NCBI RefSeq assembly: GCF_003669015.1
Contig: NZ_CP033069.1
Location: 871,001 to 935,000, forward strand
Source: Acidovorax sp. 1608163
GTDB lineage: Bacteria; Pseudomonadota; Gammaproteobacteria; Burkholderiales; Burkholderiaceae_C
Length of the DNA: 64,000 nucleotides
Reading direction: 5' to 3'
Shown: in pieces, positions 1 to 9,097 of the stretch
How the letters are laid out: each line of letters begins with the position of its first letter
Numbering within the stretch: position 1 is the first letter of the stretch
Made by a program: the position numbers and the translations under genes
Notes under the pieces: model-generated
Seen by the model: the letters and a program-made list of their open reading frames with translations, nothing else
The model's database searches: none
Told to the model about the DNA's origin: nothing

Positions 1-28
1 CCCTCATTAAACCCTCGTTGACGACCCA

Positions 29-79
29 ATTTGGTACCGCTACCATTTGCGCATTGAAGATTTGGTAGCGGTACCAAAT
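29..79. promoter_or_regulatory. Twin LacI-type operator before the sugar-acid cluster
   Basis: A perfect 17-bp inverted repeat (ATTTGGTACCGCTACCA at 29-45, its complement at 63-79) surrounds a 17-bp spacer. Each arm is itself a near-palindrome of the form TGGTA-N4-TACCA with a central CG (32-45 and 63-76), which is the usual shape of a LacI-family operator. The two centres are 31 bp apart, close to three helical turns, so two dimers could bind the same face. The start codon of the first gene is about 140 bp downstream. No LacI-family repressor is in the window; it may lie upstream. The binding protein is inferred. Confidence 0.6.
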
Positions 80-220
80 CTAGGCTTTGAGAAAAGGTGC
101 GCCATGAATCGGCAAGCACTCAAGGCCTGGATGCAGGGCCGCATCCACAGCAGCGCCCCATGCTGTCTATGTGAAGGGTGCGCGGCTCACACCTCTTTCC
201 AAAACCTGTAGGAGACAACC

Positions 221-1174
221 ATGAAGAAACTGCTCTGCACCCTGGCTGCGGCCCTCACCGTGGGGTCGGCGTTTGCCTGGCCCGACAAGCCTGTCACCTT
301 GGTCGTGCCGTTCCCACCCGGTGGCTCCACCGACCTGATCGCCCGCACCCTGATTCCCAAGCTGCAAGACAAGCTGGGTGGCACATTCATTGTGGACAAC
401 AAGGCTGGCGCGACAGGCACGATTGGGGCAGGCGCCGTGGCACGTGCCCCGGCGGACGGGCACACGCTGCTGGTTTCTTCGTTGGGTCCTTTTGTGATTG
501 CGCCGCACCTGCTGACCAAGGTGCCCTACGACGCCCTCAAGGACTTTGACTACCTCACCGTGGCGGTGCAGGCCCCCAACGTGCTGGTGGTGCCCGCATC
601 CTCGGCCCACAAGTCCCTGGCCGACGTGATCGCCTTTCAGAAAGCCAACCCCAACAAAATGACCTTTGCCTCCTCGGGCAACGGCAGCAGCGACCACCTC
701 ACGGCCGAGCTGTTCTGGCTGCAGACCCACACCAGCGGCATCCACGTGCCCTACCGTGGCGGCGGCCCCGTGATGACCGATCTGTTGGGCGCGCAAGTGG
801 ATGCGTCCTTCATGAACATCAACACCGCCATGCCGCAGATCCAGGCGGGCAAGCTCAAGGCGCTGGCCATCACCAGCGCCAAGCGCTCCCCTCTGCTGCC
901 CAACGTGCAGACGCTGGAAGAAGCGGGCATCAAGGACGCCAACGTGTACTCTTGGCAAGCGATTGCGGCCCCCCGTGGTCTGCCCGCAGACATCAAGGCC
1001 AAGCTCAACGCTGCCATTGTTGCGGGGCTGAATGACCCCCAGGTCAAGCCCAAGCTGCTGGAGCTGGGCTTTGAAATCGTGGGCAACACGCCCGAGCAAT
1101 TCGCCGCCTTCCAGGCCGCAGAGTTTGCGCGCTGGAAGAACCTGATCGCCGCACGCAACATCAAGGCCGATTGA
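221..1174 (+). CDS. Bug/TctC-family periplasmic solute-binding protein
   Basis: A 317-residue protein with a clear Sec signal peptide (MKKLLCTLAAALTVGSAFA, cleavage before WPDKP). It then shows the hallmarks of the Bug/TctC family: VVPFPPGGSTDLIAR, GATGTIGA, PYDALKDFD, VPYRGGGP and a late PRGLPADIKAKL motif. The family binds carboxylates for tripartite tricarboxylate transporters, but most betaproteobacterial members are orphans, and no TctA/TctB membrane gene is seen here. An AGGAGA ribosome site lies 5 bases before the ATG. The next genes are a glucarate dehydratase and a lactonase, so a hexarate or related sugar acid is the inferred ligand. Confidence 0.9.
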   Translation: MKKLLCTLAAALTVGSAFAWPDKPVTLVVPFPPGGSTDLIARTLIPKLQDKLGGTFIVDNKAGATGTIGAGAVARAPADGHTLLVSSLGPFVIAPHLLTKVPYDALKDFDYLTVAVQAPNVLVVPASSAHKSLADVIAFQKANPNKMTFASSGNGSSDHLTAELFWLQTHTSGIHVPYRGGGPVMTDLLGAQVDASFMNINTAMPQIQAGKLKALAITSAKRSPLLPNVQTLEEAGIKDANVYSWQAIAAPRGLPADIKAKLNAAIVAGLNDPQVKPKLLELGFEIVGNTPEQFAAFQAAEFARWKNLIAARNIKAD

Positions 1175-1276
1175 TGCCTGCGCAGCCGCTGCCTCTTGGG
1201 GCCGCGGCTGCGTTTTTGCACCGGCGCCGTCTTTGTGTGCGCCCACGCCAGCCAAGCTCTTTTCATCTTTGAACCT

Positions 1277-2611
1277 ATGTCCAACGCATCTACCCCCCTT
1301 GTTACCGAACTCCGCGTGATTCCTGTGGCTGGCCGCGACAGCATGCTGCTGAACCTCAGCGGTGCGCATGCCCCGTTTTTCACGCGCAACATCCTGGTTC
1401 TCACGGACAGCTCGGGCCACACCGGGGTGGGTGAGGTGCCTGGTGGCGAGAAGATTCGCCAAACCCTGGAGGACGCCCGCGCCCTGGTGGTGGGGCAGCC
1501 CATTGGTTCCTACCAAAGCGTGCTGCAGCGCGTGCAGCAGAGCTTTGCCGACCGCGATGCCGGTGGCCGTGGCTTGCAGACCTTTGACTTGCGCACCACC
1601 ATCCACGCTGTGACGGCGGTGGAATCGGCCCTGCTGGACTTGCTGGGTCAGCACCTGGAGGTGCCGGTGGCTGCCCTGTTGGGCGAGGGGCAGCAGCGCA
1701 CCTCGGTGGAAATGCTGGGGTACCTGTTCTATGTGGGCGACCGCGCACTGACCGATTTGCCCTACGCCACAGACCCAGGGGCCGAGAACGACTGGTTCCG
1801 CCTGCGCCACGAAAAGGCGATGAACGCCCAGGCCATCGTGCGCCTGGCCGAGGCGGCCCGCGAGCGCTATGGCTTCAACGACTTCAAGCTCAAGGGCGGC
1901 GTGCTGCGCGGCGACGAAGAGGTGGAGGCCGTGACAGCGCTGCACGAGCGCTTCCCTGATGCCCGTGTGACGCTGGACCCCAATGGCGGCTGGCTGCTCA
2001 GGGACGCGATCCGCCTGGGCCAGAAAATGCGTGGTGTGGTGGCCTATGCCGAAGACCCCTGCGGCGCCGAAGACGGCTTCAGCGGCCGTGAAGTGATGGC
2101 CGAGTTTCGCCGAGCCACCGGCCTGCCCACGGCCACCAACATGGTGGCCACCGACTGGCGCCAGTTCACGCACGCGCTGTCGCTGCAGAGTGTGGACATC
2201 CCGCTGGCCGATCCGCATTTCTGGACCATGGCGGGCTCTGTGCGCGTGGCGCAGACCTGCCGCGACTGGGGCCTGACCTGGGGTTCGCACTCCAACAACC
2301 ATTTCGACATTTCGCTGGCCATGTTCACCCATGTGGGTGCCGCAGCGCCGGGCCGCGTCACGGCCATCGACACCCACTGGATCTGGCAAGACGGCCAACG
2401 CCTGACCAAGGACCCACTGCAGATCGCGGGCGGCCACGTGCAAGTGCCCCAGAAGCCGGGCCTGGGCGTGGAGCTGGACATGGTCGAAGTGGAAAAGGCC
2501 CACCAGCTGTACATGCAGCATGGCCTGGGTGCGCGCGACGATGCCATTGCCATGCAGTACCTGATCCCGGGCTGGAAGTTCAACCACAAGATGCCCTGCA
2601 TGGTGCGTTGA
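1277..2611 (+). CDS. gudD: Glucarate dehydratase (enolase superfamily)
   Basis: A 444-residue protein, almost the same length as E. coli GudD (446). It matches this family of D-glucarate/L-idarate dehydratases, which make 5-keto-4-deoxyglucarate. Seen: the capping-domain start [18 protein letters not shown], the KLKGG lysine motif of the barrel, the metal ligands in LDPNGGW and AEDPCG, NMVATDW, and the [16 protein letters not shown] block with the catalytic histidine. The frame is open further upstream, but ATG 1277 aligns with known starts. It follows the Bug binding protein after 102 bases and is probably co-transcribed with it. Confidence 0.93.
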   Translation: MSNASTPLVTELRVIPVAGRDSMLLNLSGAHAPFFTRNILVLTDSSGHTGVGEVPGGEKIRQTLEDARALVVGQPIGSYQSVLQRVQQSFADRDAGGRGLQTFDLRTTIHAVTAVESALLDLLGQHLEVPVAALLGEGQQRTSVEMLGYLFYVGDRALTDLPYATDPGAENDWFRLRHEKAMNAQAIVRLAEAARERYGFNDFKLKGGVLRGDEEVEAVTALHERFPDARVTLDPNGGWLLRDAIRLGQKMRGVVAYAEDPCGAEDGFSGREVMAEFRRATGLPTATNMVATDWRQFTHALSLQSVDIPLADPHFWTMAGSVRVAQTCRDWGLTWGSHSNNHFDISLAMFTHVGAAAPGRVTAIDTHWIWQDGQRLTKDPLQIAGGHVQVPQKPGLGVELDMVEVEKAHQLYMQHGLGARDDAIAMQYLIPGWKFNHKMPCMVR

Positions 2612-2799
2612 TGTGGCCTGTGCGAAGCGGCCCCGGGTCCTTCGCATGATGTGAATCGCTGTCGGCTGCTACCGGCAGCAGGTGTGGGAATCCAGCCTGC
2701 ACACCACGGGGTGGTGTGGGGCATCGTGGGCCTGGCCGGCGCCCCGAGATTTTGGGTTCGCTAGCACCTGGCATGCCAACGATAAAAATGGAGACAAGC

Positions 2800-3903
2800 A
2801 TGCAACCATCCACCCAGAAACCGCGCCGTCAATTCCTCAAGGCGGCAGCAGGCACCGGGCTGGCCGTTTTGGGTTCAGGGGCTTTGGCGCAGTCTTTCGA
2901 CTTCAGGCCCAACCAGCGCTATCCCGATCCGGCCGTTCAGATCCTGGACCCCAGCTTCGCCAAGTACCGCATCTACAGCAGCACCGTGGAGCAGGTCGCC
3001 ACAGGCATGCGCTGGGCCGAAGGCCCCGTGTACTTCCCAGAGGATGGGGGCTATGTGCTGGTCAGCGACATTCCCAACAACCGCATCATGAAGTACAGCG
3101 AGCGCGACGGCAGCTTCACGGTGTTCCGCCAGCCCGCCAACTGGGCCAATGGCAATGTGCGTGACCGGCAGGGGCGCCTCATCACCTGCGAGCACTCCGT
3201 CACCCGCCGTGTGGTGCGCACCGAAAAGGGCGGGCGCCTGACGGTGCTGGCCGACAGCTATGAGGGCAAGAAGCTCAATGCGCCCAACGACATCGTGGTT
3301 AAGTCCGACGACACCGTCTGGTTCACCGACCCGTTGTTCGGCATCAACGGCGAGTGGGAAGGCTTCCGCGCCAAGCCAGAGCAAGCCTCGACCAATGTCT
3401 ACCGCATTGGTACCGACGGCAAGCTGACGGCGGTCATCACCGACATCGTCAATCCCAACGGCCTGGCCTTCTCGCCCGATGAGAAGAAGCTGTACGTTGT
3501 GGAGTGGAAGGGCACGCCCAACCGCAGCATCTGGAGCTATGACGTCAATGCTGACGGCACGGTGGGCAACAAGACCAAGCTGATCGACGCCGCTGACCAG
3601 GGCGCCCTGGACGGCTTCAAGGTGGACCGCGATGGCAACCTGTGGTGCGGTTGGGGCAGCAATGGCGCGCTGCAGGCCGAGGCTTCGGAGCAAGGCGGGC
3701 GCAAGGTCTTCCAGCTCAAGGGGAAGCCCGAGGAACTGGATGGCGTGATGGTCTTCAACCCCCAGGGCAAAGCCATTGCCCACATCCGCTTGCCCGAGCG
3801 CTGTGCCAACCTGTGCTTTGGCGGCCCGAAGAACAACCGCCTGTACATGGCCAGCAGCCACTCGCTGTACGCCCTGTACGTCGAGGCGCACGGCGCGGTG
3901 TGA
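2800..3903 (+). CDS. Tat-exported SMP-30/gluconolactonase-family lactonase
   Basis: A 367-residue protein with a twin-arginine signal (RRQFLKAAAG, then a hydrophobic stretch to ALAQ), so it should act folded in the periplasm. The rest is an SMP-30/Gluconolaconase beta-propeller: WAEGPVYFPEDG holds the first metal-binding Glu, NAPNDIVV the Asn/Asp pair, and NPNGLAFSPDEKKLYV plus LDGFKVDRDGNLW follow. These enzymes open sugar lactones to aldonic or aldaric acids. ATG 2800 is chosen because GGAG lies at 2790-2793. The inferred role is making free sugar acids for the neighbouring glucarate and tartrate enzymes. Confidence 0.85.
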   Translation: MQPSTQKPRRQFLKAAAGTGLAVLGSGALAQSFDFRPNQRYPDPAVQILDPSFAKYRIYSSTVEQVATGMRWAEGPVYFPEDGGYVLVSDIPNNRIMKYSERDGSFTVFRQPANWANGNVRDRQGRLITCEHSVTRRVVRTEKGGRLTVLADSYEGKKLNAPNDIVVKSDDTVWFTDPLFGINGEWEGFRAKPEQASTNVYRIGTDGKLTAVITDIVNPNGLAFSPDEKKLYVVEWKGTPNRSIWSYDVNADGTVGNKTKLIDAADQGALDGFKVDRDGNLWCGWGSNGALQAEASEQGGRKVFQLKGKPEELDGVMVFNPQGKAIAHIRLPERCANLCFGGPKNNRLYMASSHSLYALYVEAHGAV

Positions 3904-3939
3904 TGCGGCGCAGGCCTGGGGCTACTGCTTAGGGGGCGC

Positions 3940-4878
3940 TCAGGACTGCCCCTCGGCCAATTGCCATAGCTCTTCGGCCAGGGGCGTCATCTCCCCTTTT
4001 TGGCGGTACAGCCGAATGTCGACTGGCACGTTCCAGGGGGCTGGACCTGCAGGCACCAGCAGGCCGCTGCGCAACTCCTCTGCCACCAGGCTCTGGGGAA
4101 GCCAGGCTACGCCACGCCCCTCCAACACCATGGTCTTGAGCAGCACGGCATGGTGCGAGGTGAAGACCGTGGGCGCATCGCCGAATGCCGCTGTCTGCGG
4201 GGCATCCTTTTCCAGCCGAGACAGGTGCGAGCGCATGATCCTGCCCAGGCCCGAGGCATCGCTGTAGGCCAGCATTTGCAGCGCTGGCGTGTCGCTGGCG
4301 CCCTGCATGGGCTTGGCCTGCACGTTGGCTGCAGACACGGGCCGCAGCACATCGCCCGAGAGCCGAAGCATGGGGTACTGCGCCTCGTCCAGACGGCTGG
4401 GAGCATCGGCATGCCCATGGCACAAAACGAATTGCACGCGGCGCTGCAGCATCAGGTCTTCGCAAGCGTGTGAACTGTCAGACAGGGTCTGTATCGGCCC
4501 CACCTGCAGATGGGCTTCCACCCCAGACAACCAGCGTGGAAAAAACGTGAGCGAAAGCACGTGGGTGGCCGCAAAGCGCAGGCTGGCTTGCGCCATGTGG
4601 TGGGCCGCACGGGCCTTGGTGCGGGCGGCCTCCAACTGGGCCAGCACTGCTTCGATCAGTGGCTCAAAACGTTGCCCAGCGGCGGTGAGTACGGCAGGGT
4701 GCGCGCTGCGGTCAAACAAATCCACCCCCACCCATTCCTCCAGCGCGCGGATATGGCGGCTGAAGGCCGGTTGGGCGATGGCGCGGGCCTCTGCCGCACG
4801 CGAAAAATTGCCGCTTTCGCACAAAGCCAAAAAGTCTTCCAACCATTCCAGGTCGAGGGGGCGATTGCCAGGTCCCAT
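3940..4878 (-). CDS. LysR-family transcriptional regulator next to tarD
   Basis: A 312-residue LysR-type regulator. The N-terminal winged helix is plain (LEWLEDFLALCESGNFSRAA, AQPAFSRHIRALE), followed by a periplasmic-binding-protein-like effector domain with the usual ending in which the regulator recognises its inducer. It is transcribed away from the D-tartrate dehydratase gene across a 264-bp gap, the standard layout for a LysR activator and its target. The inducer is therefore inferred to be tartrate or a related hydroxy-dicarboxylate. It could also control the lactonase gene, which converges on it. Confidence 0.85.
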   Translation of the reverse strand: MGPGNRPLDLEWLEDFLALCESGNFSRAAEARAIAQPAFSRHIRALEEWVGVDLFDRSAHPAVLTAAGQRFEPLIEAVLAQLEAARTKARAAHHMAQASLRFAATHVLSLTFFPRWLSGVEAHLQVGPIQTLSDSSHACEDLMLQRRVQFVLCHGHADAPSRLDEAQYPMLRLSGDVLRPVSAANVQAKPMQGASDTPALQMLAYSDASGLGRIMRSHLSRLEKDAPQTAAFGDAPTVFTSHHAVLLKTMVLEGRGVAWLPQSLVAEELRSGLLVPAGPAPWNVPVDIRLYRQKGEMTPLAEELWQLAEGQS

Positions 4879-5142
4879 GGGGTCTGCTTTCTGCGGTGTC
4901 TACACGAGGTGGTGGGGGCTGGGTGCACAGATAGATGTATGCGATTGGAGTATTGGACGCCAGGCGGCACTGAGGAAATGATGCCTTTCGTGACGCACAA
5001 AGCCTTGTCCAACGCACGCACCGCAAGCCGCTTGAATTATCGGTGGGTCTTGGCGCCTTGTACGGCCCCAGCGTTTTGCTTGGGGTCCATTGGCAATCGC
5101 TTCGAGCGCACGCGCTTTCATTGTTCCAACCCCGCAAACACC

Positions 5143-6309
5143 ATGAAGATCGTCAATATCCTTGAATCCACCCGCCCCATCAAGTCAGACATCCGCAACG
5201 CCTACATCGACTTCTCGAAGATGACGCTCAGCCTCGTCGCTGTGGTCACCGACGTGATCCGTGACGGCAGGCCCGTGATCGGCTATGGCTTCAATTCCAA
5301 CGGCCGCTACGGCCAGGGCGCATTGATGCGCGAGCGCTTCATCCCGCGCGTGTTGGAGGCTGAGCCCGCCAGCCTGCTGGATGCCACCGGCGAGAACCTG
5401 GACCCGCACAAGGTCTGGGCCCGCATGATGATCAACGAGAAGCCCGGTGGCCATGGCGAGCGCTCGGTGGCCGTGGGCACCATCGACATGGCCGTGTGGG
5501 ACGCCACGGCAAAAATAGCGGGCAAGCCGCTGTTCCAGCTGCTGGCCGATCGCTACGGCAACGGCACGGCCAACCCGCGCGTGTTCGTCTACGCGGCCGG
5601 TGGCTACTATTACCCCGGCAAGGGGCTCGATGGCCTCAAGAAGGAAATGGAAAGCTACCTGGAGCGGGGCTACTCGGTGGTGAAGATGAAGATCGGCGGC
5701 GCCACGCTGGCCGAGGACTGCGAGCGTATCGAGTCGGTGCTCAAGATCCTGGGCCCTGGCCAGCAGCTGGCGGTGGACGCCAACGGCCGCTTCGACCTGG
5801 CCACCGCCATTGACTACGGCAAGGCCCTGTCGCAGTACCCCCTGTTCTGGTACGAGGAAGCTGGCGACCCACTGGACTATGAACTGCAGGCAAAGCTGGG
5901 TGAGGTCTACCACGGCCCCATGGCCACGGGCGAGAACCTGTTCTCGATGCAGGACGCGCGCAACCTGATCCGCCACGGCGGCATGCGGCCCGACCGCGAC
6001 TGGCTGCAGTTCGACTGCGCGCTGAGCTATGGCCTGGTCGAATACTTGCGCACGCTCGACATGCTCAAGGAGCACGGCTGGTCCCCCACCCGCTGCATTC
6101 CCCACGGCGGGCATCAGATGTCGCTGGCCATCGCCGCTGGCCTGGGCCTGGGCGGCAACGAGAGCTACCCCGACCTGTTCCAGCCCTATGGCGGCTTCCC
6201 CGATGGCGTGAAGGTGGAGAACGGCTACGTGACGTTGCCGCCGCTGCAGGGCATTGGATTTGAGGGTAAATCAGACTTGATCGCTGAGATGCGGGCGCTG
6301 GCCTCCTGA
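5143..6309 (+). CDS. tarD: D(-)-tartrate dehydratase (enolase superfamily)
   Basis: A 388-residue enolase-superfamily enzyme that resembles the characterised Bradyrhizobium D-tartrate dehydratase (389 residues) along its whole length. Matching blocks include IRNAYIDFSKMT, GYGFNSNGRYGQGAL, MINEKPGGHGERSVAVGTID, FVYAAGGYYYPGKG, VVKMKIGGA with the catalytic lysine, DANGRFDL, the Glu ligand in WYEEAGDP, GENLFS, and the CIPHGGHQ histidine. The reaction gives oxaloacetate and water. The frame is open over 600 bases upstream, but only ATG 5143 fits the family start. It is divergent from the LysR gene, its likely regulator. Confidence 0.94.
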   Translation: MKIVNILESTRPIKSDIRNAYIDFSKMTLSLVAVVTDVIRDGRPVIGYGFNSNGRYGQGALMRERFIPRVLEAEPASLLDATGENLDPHKVWARMMINEKPGGHGERSVAVGTIDMAVWDATAKIAGKPLFQLLADRYGNGTANPRVFVYAAGGYYYPGKGLDGLKKEMESYLERGYSVVKMKIGGATLAEDCERIESVLKILGPGQQLAVDANGRFDLATAIDYGKALSQYPLFWYEEAGDPLDYELQAKLGEVYHGPMATGENLFSMQDARNLIRHGGMRPDRDWLQFDCALSYGLVEYLRTLDMLKEHGWSPTRCIPHGGHQMSLAIAAGLGLGGNESYPDLFQPYGGFPDGVKVENGYVTLPPLQGIGFEGKSDLIAEMRALAS

Positions 6310-6311
6310 GC

Positions 6312-7046
6312 TCAGAGCACCCGCACTCCCAATTCGCCCACCAGCGCGGCCGCCTGGTCGCCAGAGATGATGGCGCCCTTGAAGAAGGGTGCCACCTGCG
6401 CCAGTTTCAGGCCGCCCAGGTCTACGCCGCGCAGGTCGGCGCCGTCAAAGCGCGTATTTTTCAAATGGGCGTCTCGCAAGCTGCCGCCTTCAAACAGCGC
6501 ATCCCGAAAATCGCAGCCCCCCAGATCGGCCTCGGACAGGTCAAGCTGCGCAAGGGTTTGCTTGCGAAACGACAGGCCCCGCAAATCGGCGCCCACGAGC
6601 AGTGATTCGTGGAACTCCAGCCCCAGGGTGTGCGCCTCGCGAAAGTGTGCCCCGGTGAGTTTGACTTCGGCAAACAGCGCGCTGGACAGTCTTGCGCGTG
6701 TCCAGTCGGTGTTGTTGAGGTCGCAGCGGTGCCAGCGCGCATCGGTGCAGTCTGCGCGTTGCAGTTGGGCCCGCGCAGCGCGGCAGTCCAGCCAGCGGGT
6801 GCTGGTGAGGGTGGCGGCTTCCAGTGCGGCGTCTGCGAAGGTACAGCCGATAAAGGTGGCGCCGCGCAGGTCCATCTGTGACAAATCCTCGCCGTCAAAG
6901 GTGCAACGCTCAAACTGCAGTGCTGCAGGGGCGTCGGCCACCAGGCGTTGCAGATCGGCCCGCGACAGGTGTTGATCGGTTACGGGGCTGGTGGCCGTGG
7001 TGGTGGCTGTGGTGCTGGGGGTGGAGGTCATGAACAACGAAACCAT
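6312..7046 (-). CDS. Pentapeptide-repeat protein
   Basis: A 244-residue protein made largely of A(D/N)LXX pentapeptide repeats, such as FDGEDLSQMDLRGATFIGCTF, ADLRGLSFRKQTLAQLDLSEADLGGCDF and FDGADLRGVDLGG. These form a right-handed quadrilateral beta-helix. The first 30 or so residues are threonine-rich and low in complexity. Known members range from gyrase-protecting DNA mimics to proteins without known function; nothing here indicates which. It converges on tarD with only 2 bases between stop codons. The start is uncertain, with ATG 7031 as the alternative. Confidence 0.8.
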   Translation of the reverse strand: MVSLFMTSTPSTTATTTATSPVTDQHLSRADLQRLVADAPAALQFERCTFDGEDLSQMDLRGATFIGCTFADAALEAATLTSTRWLDCRAARAQLQRADCTDARWHRCDLNNTDWTRARLSSALFAEVKLTGAHFREAHTLGLEFHESLLVGADLRGLSFRKQTLAQLDLSEADLGGCDFRDALFEGGSLRDAHLKNTRFDGADLRGVDLGGLKLAQVAPFFKGAIISGDQAAALVGELGVRVL

Positions 7047-7100
7047 GGGGCGCAGAAGGCGGTGGGTGAAAAGCCCAAGAGGGCAGGGTGCCGCAGGGCT

Positions 7101-7439
7101 TCAGTGCCCCGTGCTGCGGGAGAACAGGTGAATCACCAGTACCCCCGCCAGAATGAGGCCTATGCCAAGCAGCGCTGCGGTGTCCAGGCGCTGGTCGTAA
7201 ACCACCCAGCCCACGGCAGACACCAACACAATCCCCACGCCTGACCACACCCCGTAGGCAATGCCCAGTGGCACCGTCTTGAGCGTGAGCGACAGCGCAT
7301 AGAACGCCGCTACGTAGGCCACGGCGGTCAACGCCGAGGGAAGGGGGCGAGTGAAGCCCTCGGAGGCTTTGAGGGCGCTGGTGCCAATCACCTCGGCCAA
7401 GATGGCGGCGCCCAGCAGGGCGTAAGCGGGCAGGGGCAT
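7101..7439 (-). CDS. emrE: EmrE-type small multidrug resistance exporter
   Basis: A 112-residue, four-helix SMR transporter close in sequence to E. coli EmrE. The key membrane glutamate lies in AILAEVIGTSALKASEGFT, and GIAYGVWSGVGIVL and the LLSRST-like ending (HLFSRSTGH) are conserved. EmrE-class proteins work as dimers that exchange protons for cationic drugs and quaternary ammonium compounds. The start codon shares one base with the stop of the upstream TetR gene (TGATG), so the two are translationally coupled. Repression by that TetR protein is likely. Confidence 0.9.
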   Translation of the reverse strand: MPLPAYALLGAAILAEVIGTSALKASEGFTRPLPSALTAVAYVAAFYALSLTLKTVPLGIAYGVWSGVGIVLVSAVGWVVYDQRLDTAALLGIGLILAGVLVIHLFSRSTGH

Positions 7440-8017
7440 CAGTCTTCTTTCTGGCCGCACAGTTGCAGCAACAAGGCCAGGATGCGGGCGCGGTGCGCGT
7501 CGTCCAGGGCATACACATCCAGCATTTGCGAAAACCAGAAGCCATCTGCGGCCATCCGGCACACCAGCAGCCGGTCTGCCGCGCCAGGTGTTTCGGCGTC
7601 TGCGGCCAGCTCGGTCTGCATGGTCTGGTGCCAGCGCTCGCGGGCTTCGGGCAGGGTCAAGGCCAGCAGGCCAATGGCCCGCTGGGTCTCGACCTGGTTC
7701 AGTTGGTTGTGGGTGTCAAAGCAGGTGCGAATGTAGGCGCGGGCATGGCGCCCCGGCCCGGCGGGTTCACGTTCAAACGCCAGTGCCAGGTTCGCCTGGA
7801 ATTCTTCAAACAGCTGATCGCACAGCGCCTGCAGCAAGGCCTGCTTGCTGCGAAAGTGGTGCTGCAGGCCGCCCTTGGTCACGCTGGCGCGGCGGGATAC
7901 GGCGTCCAGCGTCACGGCGTGGGGGCCATCTTGTACCAGGATGTCGCGCACCACCATCAGTAACTGGCTGCGGATCAGTTCGGGCTGTTTTTGTCGGCGG
8001 TGGGCTTCTGTCATCAC
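7439..8017 (-). CDS. TetR-family repressor of the EmrE-type pump
   Basis: A 192-residue TetR-family regulator. The DNA-binding part is the first 55 residues, with the recognition helix region in VTLDAVSRRASVTKGGLQHHFRSKQAL, and the remainder is the variable ligand and dimer domain, including a TetR_C-like ending. It forms a two-gene operon with the SMR exporter, with overlapping stop and start codons. The ligand is probably a pump substrate, as in QacR-type systems. An imperfect palindrome just upstream (8024-8035) is a candidate self-operator. Confidence 0.87.
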   Translation of the reverse strand: MMTEAHRRQKQPELIRSQLLMVVRDILVQDGPHAVTLDAVSRRASVTKGGLQHHFRSKQALLQALCDQLFEEFQANLALAFEREPAGPGRHARAYIRTCFDTHNQLNQVETQRAIGLLALTLPEARERWHQTMQTELAADAETPGAADRLLVCRMAADGFWFSQMLDVYALDDAHRARILALLLQLCGQKED

Positions 8018-8023
8018 TACAAA

Positions 8024-8035
8024 CCATCCGTATGG
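8024..8035. promoter_or_regulatory. Candidate TetR operator
   Basis: CCATCCGTATGG is symmetric at 10 of 12 positions and starts 7 bases before the TetR gene, on its upstream side. It sits in an AT-richer stretch than its surroundings. Position and symmetry fit an autoregulatory operator; no binding data can be read from sequence. Confidence 0.4.
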
Positions 8036-8109
8036 AATGTTTATTGTAGGGGTGGCCTCGGGAGCTGAGCCGGGTCTGGATCAATGTCCCCGGGCGCCCG
8101 TGGGGCCTT

Positions 8110-8130
8110 CACTGGACATTTCGTCCAGTG
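8110..8130. promoter_or_regulatory. Inverted repeat CACTGGAC-N5-GTCCAGTG before the STAND/LRR operon
   Basis: A perfect 8-bp inverted repeat with a 5-base spacer lies 106 bases before the first gene of the eight-gene operon. A near-copy (CAGTGGAC-N5-GTCCAGTG, 42116-42136) lies 108 bases before the paralogous LRR gene at 40.6 kb. The shared sequence, spacer and distance suggest one regulator for both loci. The helix-turn-helix protein encoded at 9763 is a candidate. This is inference. Confidence 0.55.
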
Positions 8131-8236
8131 TGGTGGCCAGTGCACCTGACAAGCCTGAGAGCGCAGCCTGCGTCATATCCGGTAACAATCCGTGCCAATC
8201 ACCGCACCCCATCGCCCCTGAACCCATTCCCCCGCC

Positions 8237-9031
8237 ATGTCCCAAAACGTTCACACCCTGCACCTGTTCTTTGAAGACCCCATCCGGCTCAAATACTGCC
8301 AGCTGGTGTTCCAGTACCTGCAATCCGACAACACCGAGCAGGCCGAGCGCTGGGCCGAAAAGCTGGGCGGGGCTGACCTGGCCAAACTGTGGGACAGTGA
8401 CTGGTTCAACCATGGCGTGCGTGCCCAAGGCCCGGGGCTGGTGCTGAACTTTGATTCGAGCACGCACGACGGGATTCCGCTGCAGATGCTGGAAGAGCTG
8501 TTTGCTCACGGCCTGCGCTCTGCCGTGGCCGAGGTGTTTTACGACCAGGTGGGTGAGACCGAGCGCATGTTCTTCGAGCAAGGCATGTGGGTAACCCGCC
8601 AGTCTTTTTATGCCAGCAACCCCACCCTGAAGGCTGTGGTGGAACGCGCTGACGACGATACAGAAGAGAGAGCGGGAGAAGAAGACGAGGAGGGTGCCAG
8701 CGACGGCACCAAGAACCCACGCAAGCCGGTGCCCATTGGCACCCTGCGCACCCAGCAGGACGAACGCGAGCGGGAAGGCCGCGAAGCGGTGGATGCCATG
8801 GTCGGCATGTTCAAGGACATGCGCGAAAGCGGCGTCAACCCGGTGGACGGAATCATGGGCATCTTCATGCTGAAGGCGGGCTTCAAGGGGCTGGTGCACG
8901 CCGCGCTGTTCACCTTGGTCACGGTGCTGCTGTTCAAGGGCTTTTGGTTGTGGATGGGTCTGGGCCTGCTGCTGGCGGTGGTGCTGCCGCTGTACTACAT
9001 GAGCACGGAGCGCAAGTCGCTGTTCTCCTGA
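8237..9031 (+). CDS. Unrecognised protein with C-terminal membrane hairpin, operon gene 1
   Basis: A 264-residue protein that I do not recognise. The N-terminal 130 residues look like a compact soluble domain (TLHLFFEDPIRLKYCQLVFQ, then FEQGMWVTRQSFYAS). A charged, low-complexity linker rich in Glu and Asp follows (about 135-190), and then two hydrophobic segments near residues 215-255 (LVHAALFTLVTVLLFKGFWLW and LGLLLAVVLPLYYM). No signal peptide is seen, so the soluble domain should face the cytoplasm. It opens the run of closely spaced genes leading into the STAND ATPase pair. No strong ribosome site is visible. Confidence 0.7.
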   Translation: MSQNVHTLHLFFEDPIRLKYCQLVFQYLQSDNTEQAERWAEKLGGADLAKLWDSDWFNHGVRAQGPGLVLNFDSSTHDGIPLQMLEELFAHGLRSAVAEVFYDQVGETERMFFEQGMWVTRQSFYASNPTLKAVVERADDDTEERAGEEDEEGASDGTKNPRKPVPIGTLRTQQDEREREGREAVDAMVGMFKDMRESGVNPVDGIMGIFMLKAGFKGLVHAALFTLVTVLLFKGFWLWMGLGLLLAVVLPLYYMSTERKSLFS

Positions 9032-9097
9032 ACGAGCGTCTGATGGCATGGGCCGCATACAACACATTGAAAACACAGAAACGAGGGAGAAAAAACG

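Noticed and set aside
167..2647. Very long open frame (826 codons) antisense to the sugar-acid genes
   Set aside because: It is a by-product of GC-rich third positions in the real plus-strand genes. Its protein is full of low-complexity His, Gln and Ala and matches no family. Similar antisense frames elsewhere were dropped for the same reason.
4510..5142. In-frame extension before tarD
   Set aside because: The added 211 residues overlap the LysR gene and match nothing, while ATG 5143 agrees with the known enzyme start.
8110..8130. SOS (LexA) box
   Set aside because: The repeat lacks the CTGT-N8-ACAG form of proteobacterial LexA sites.
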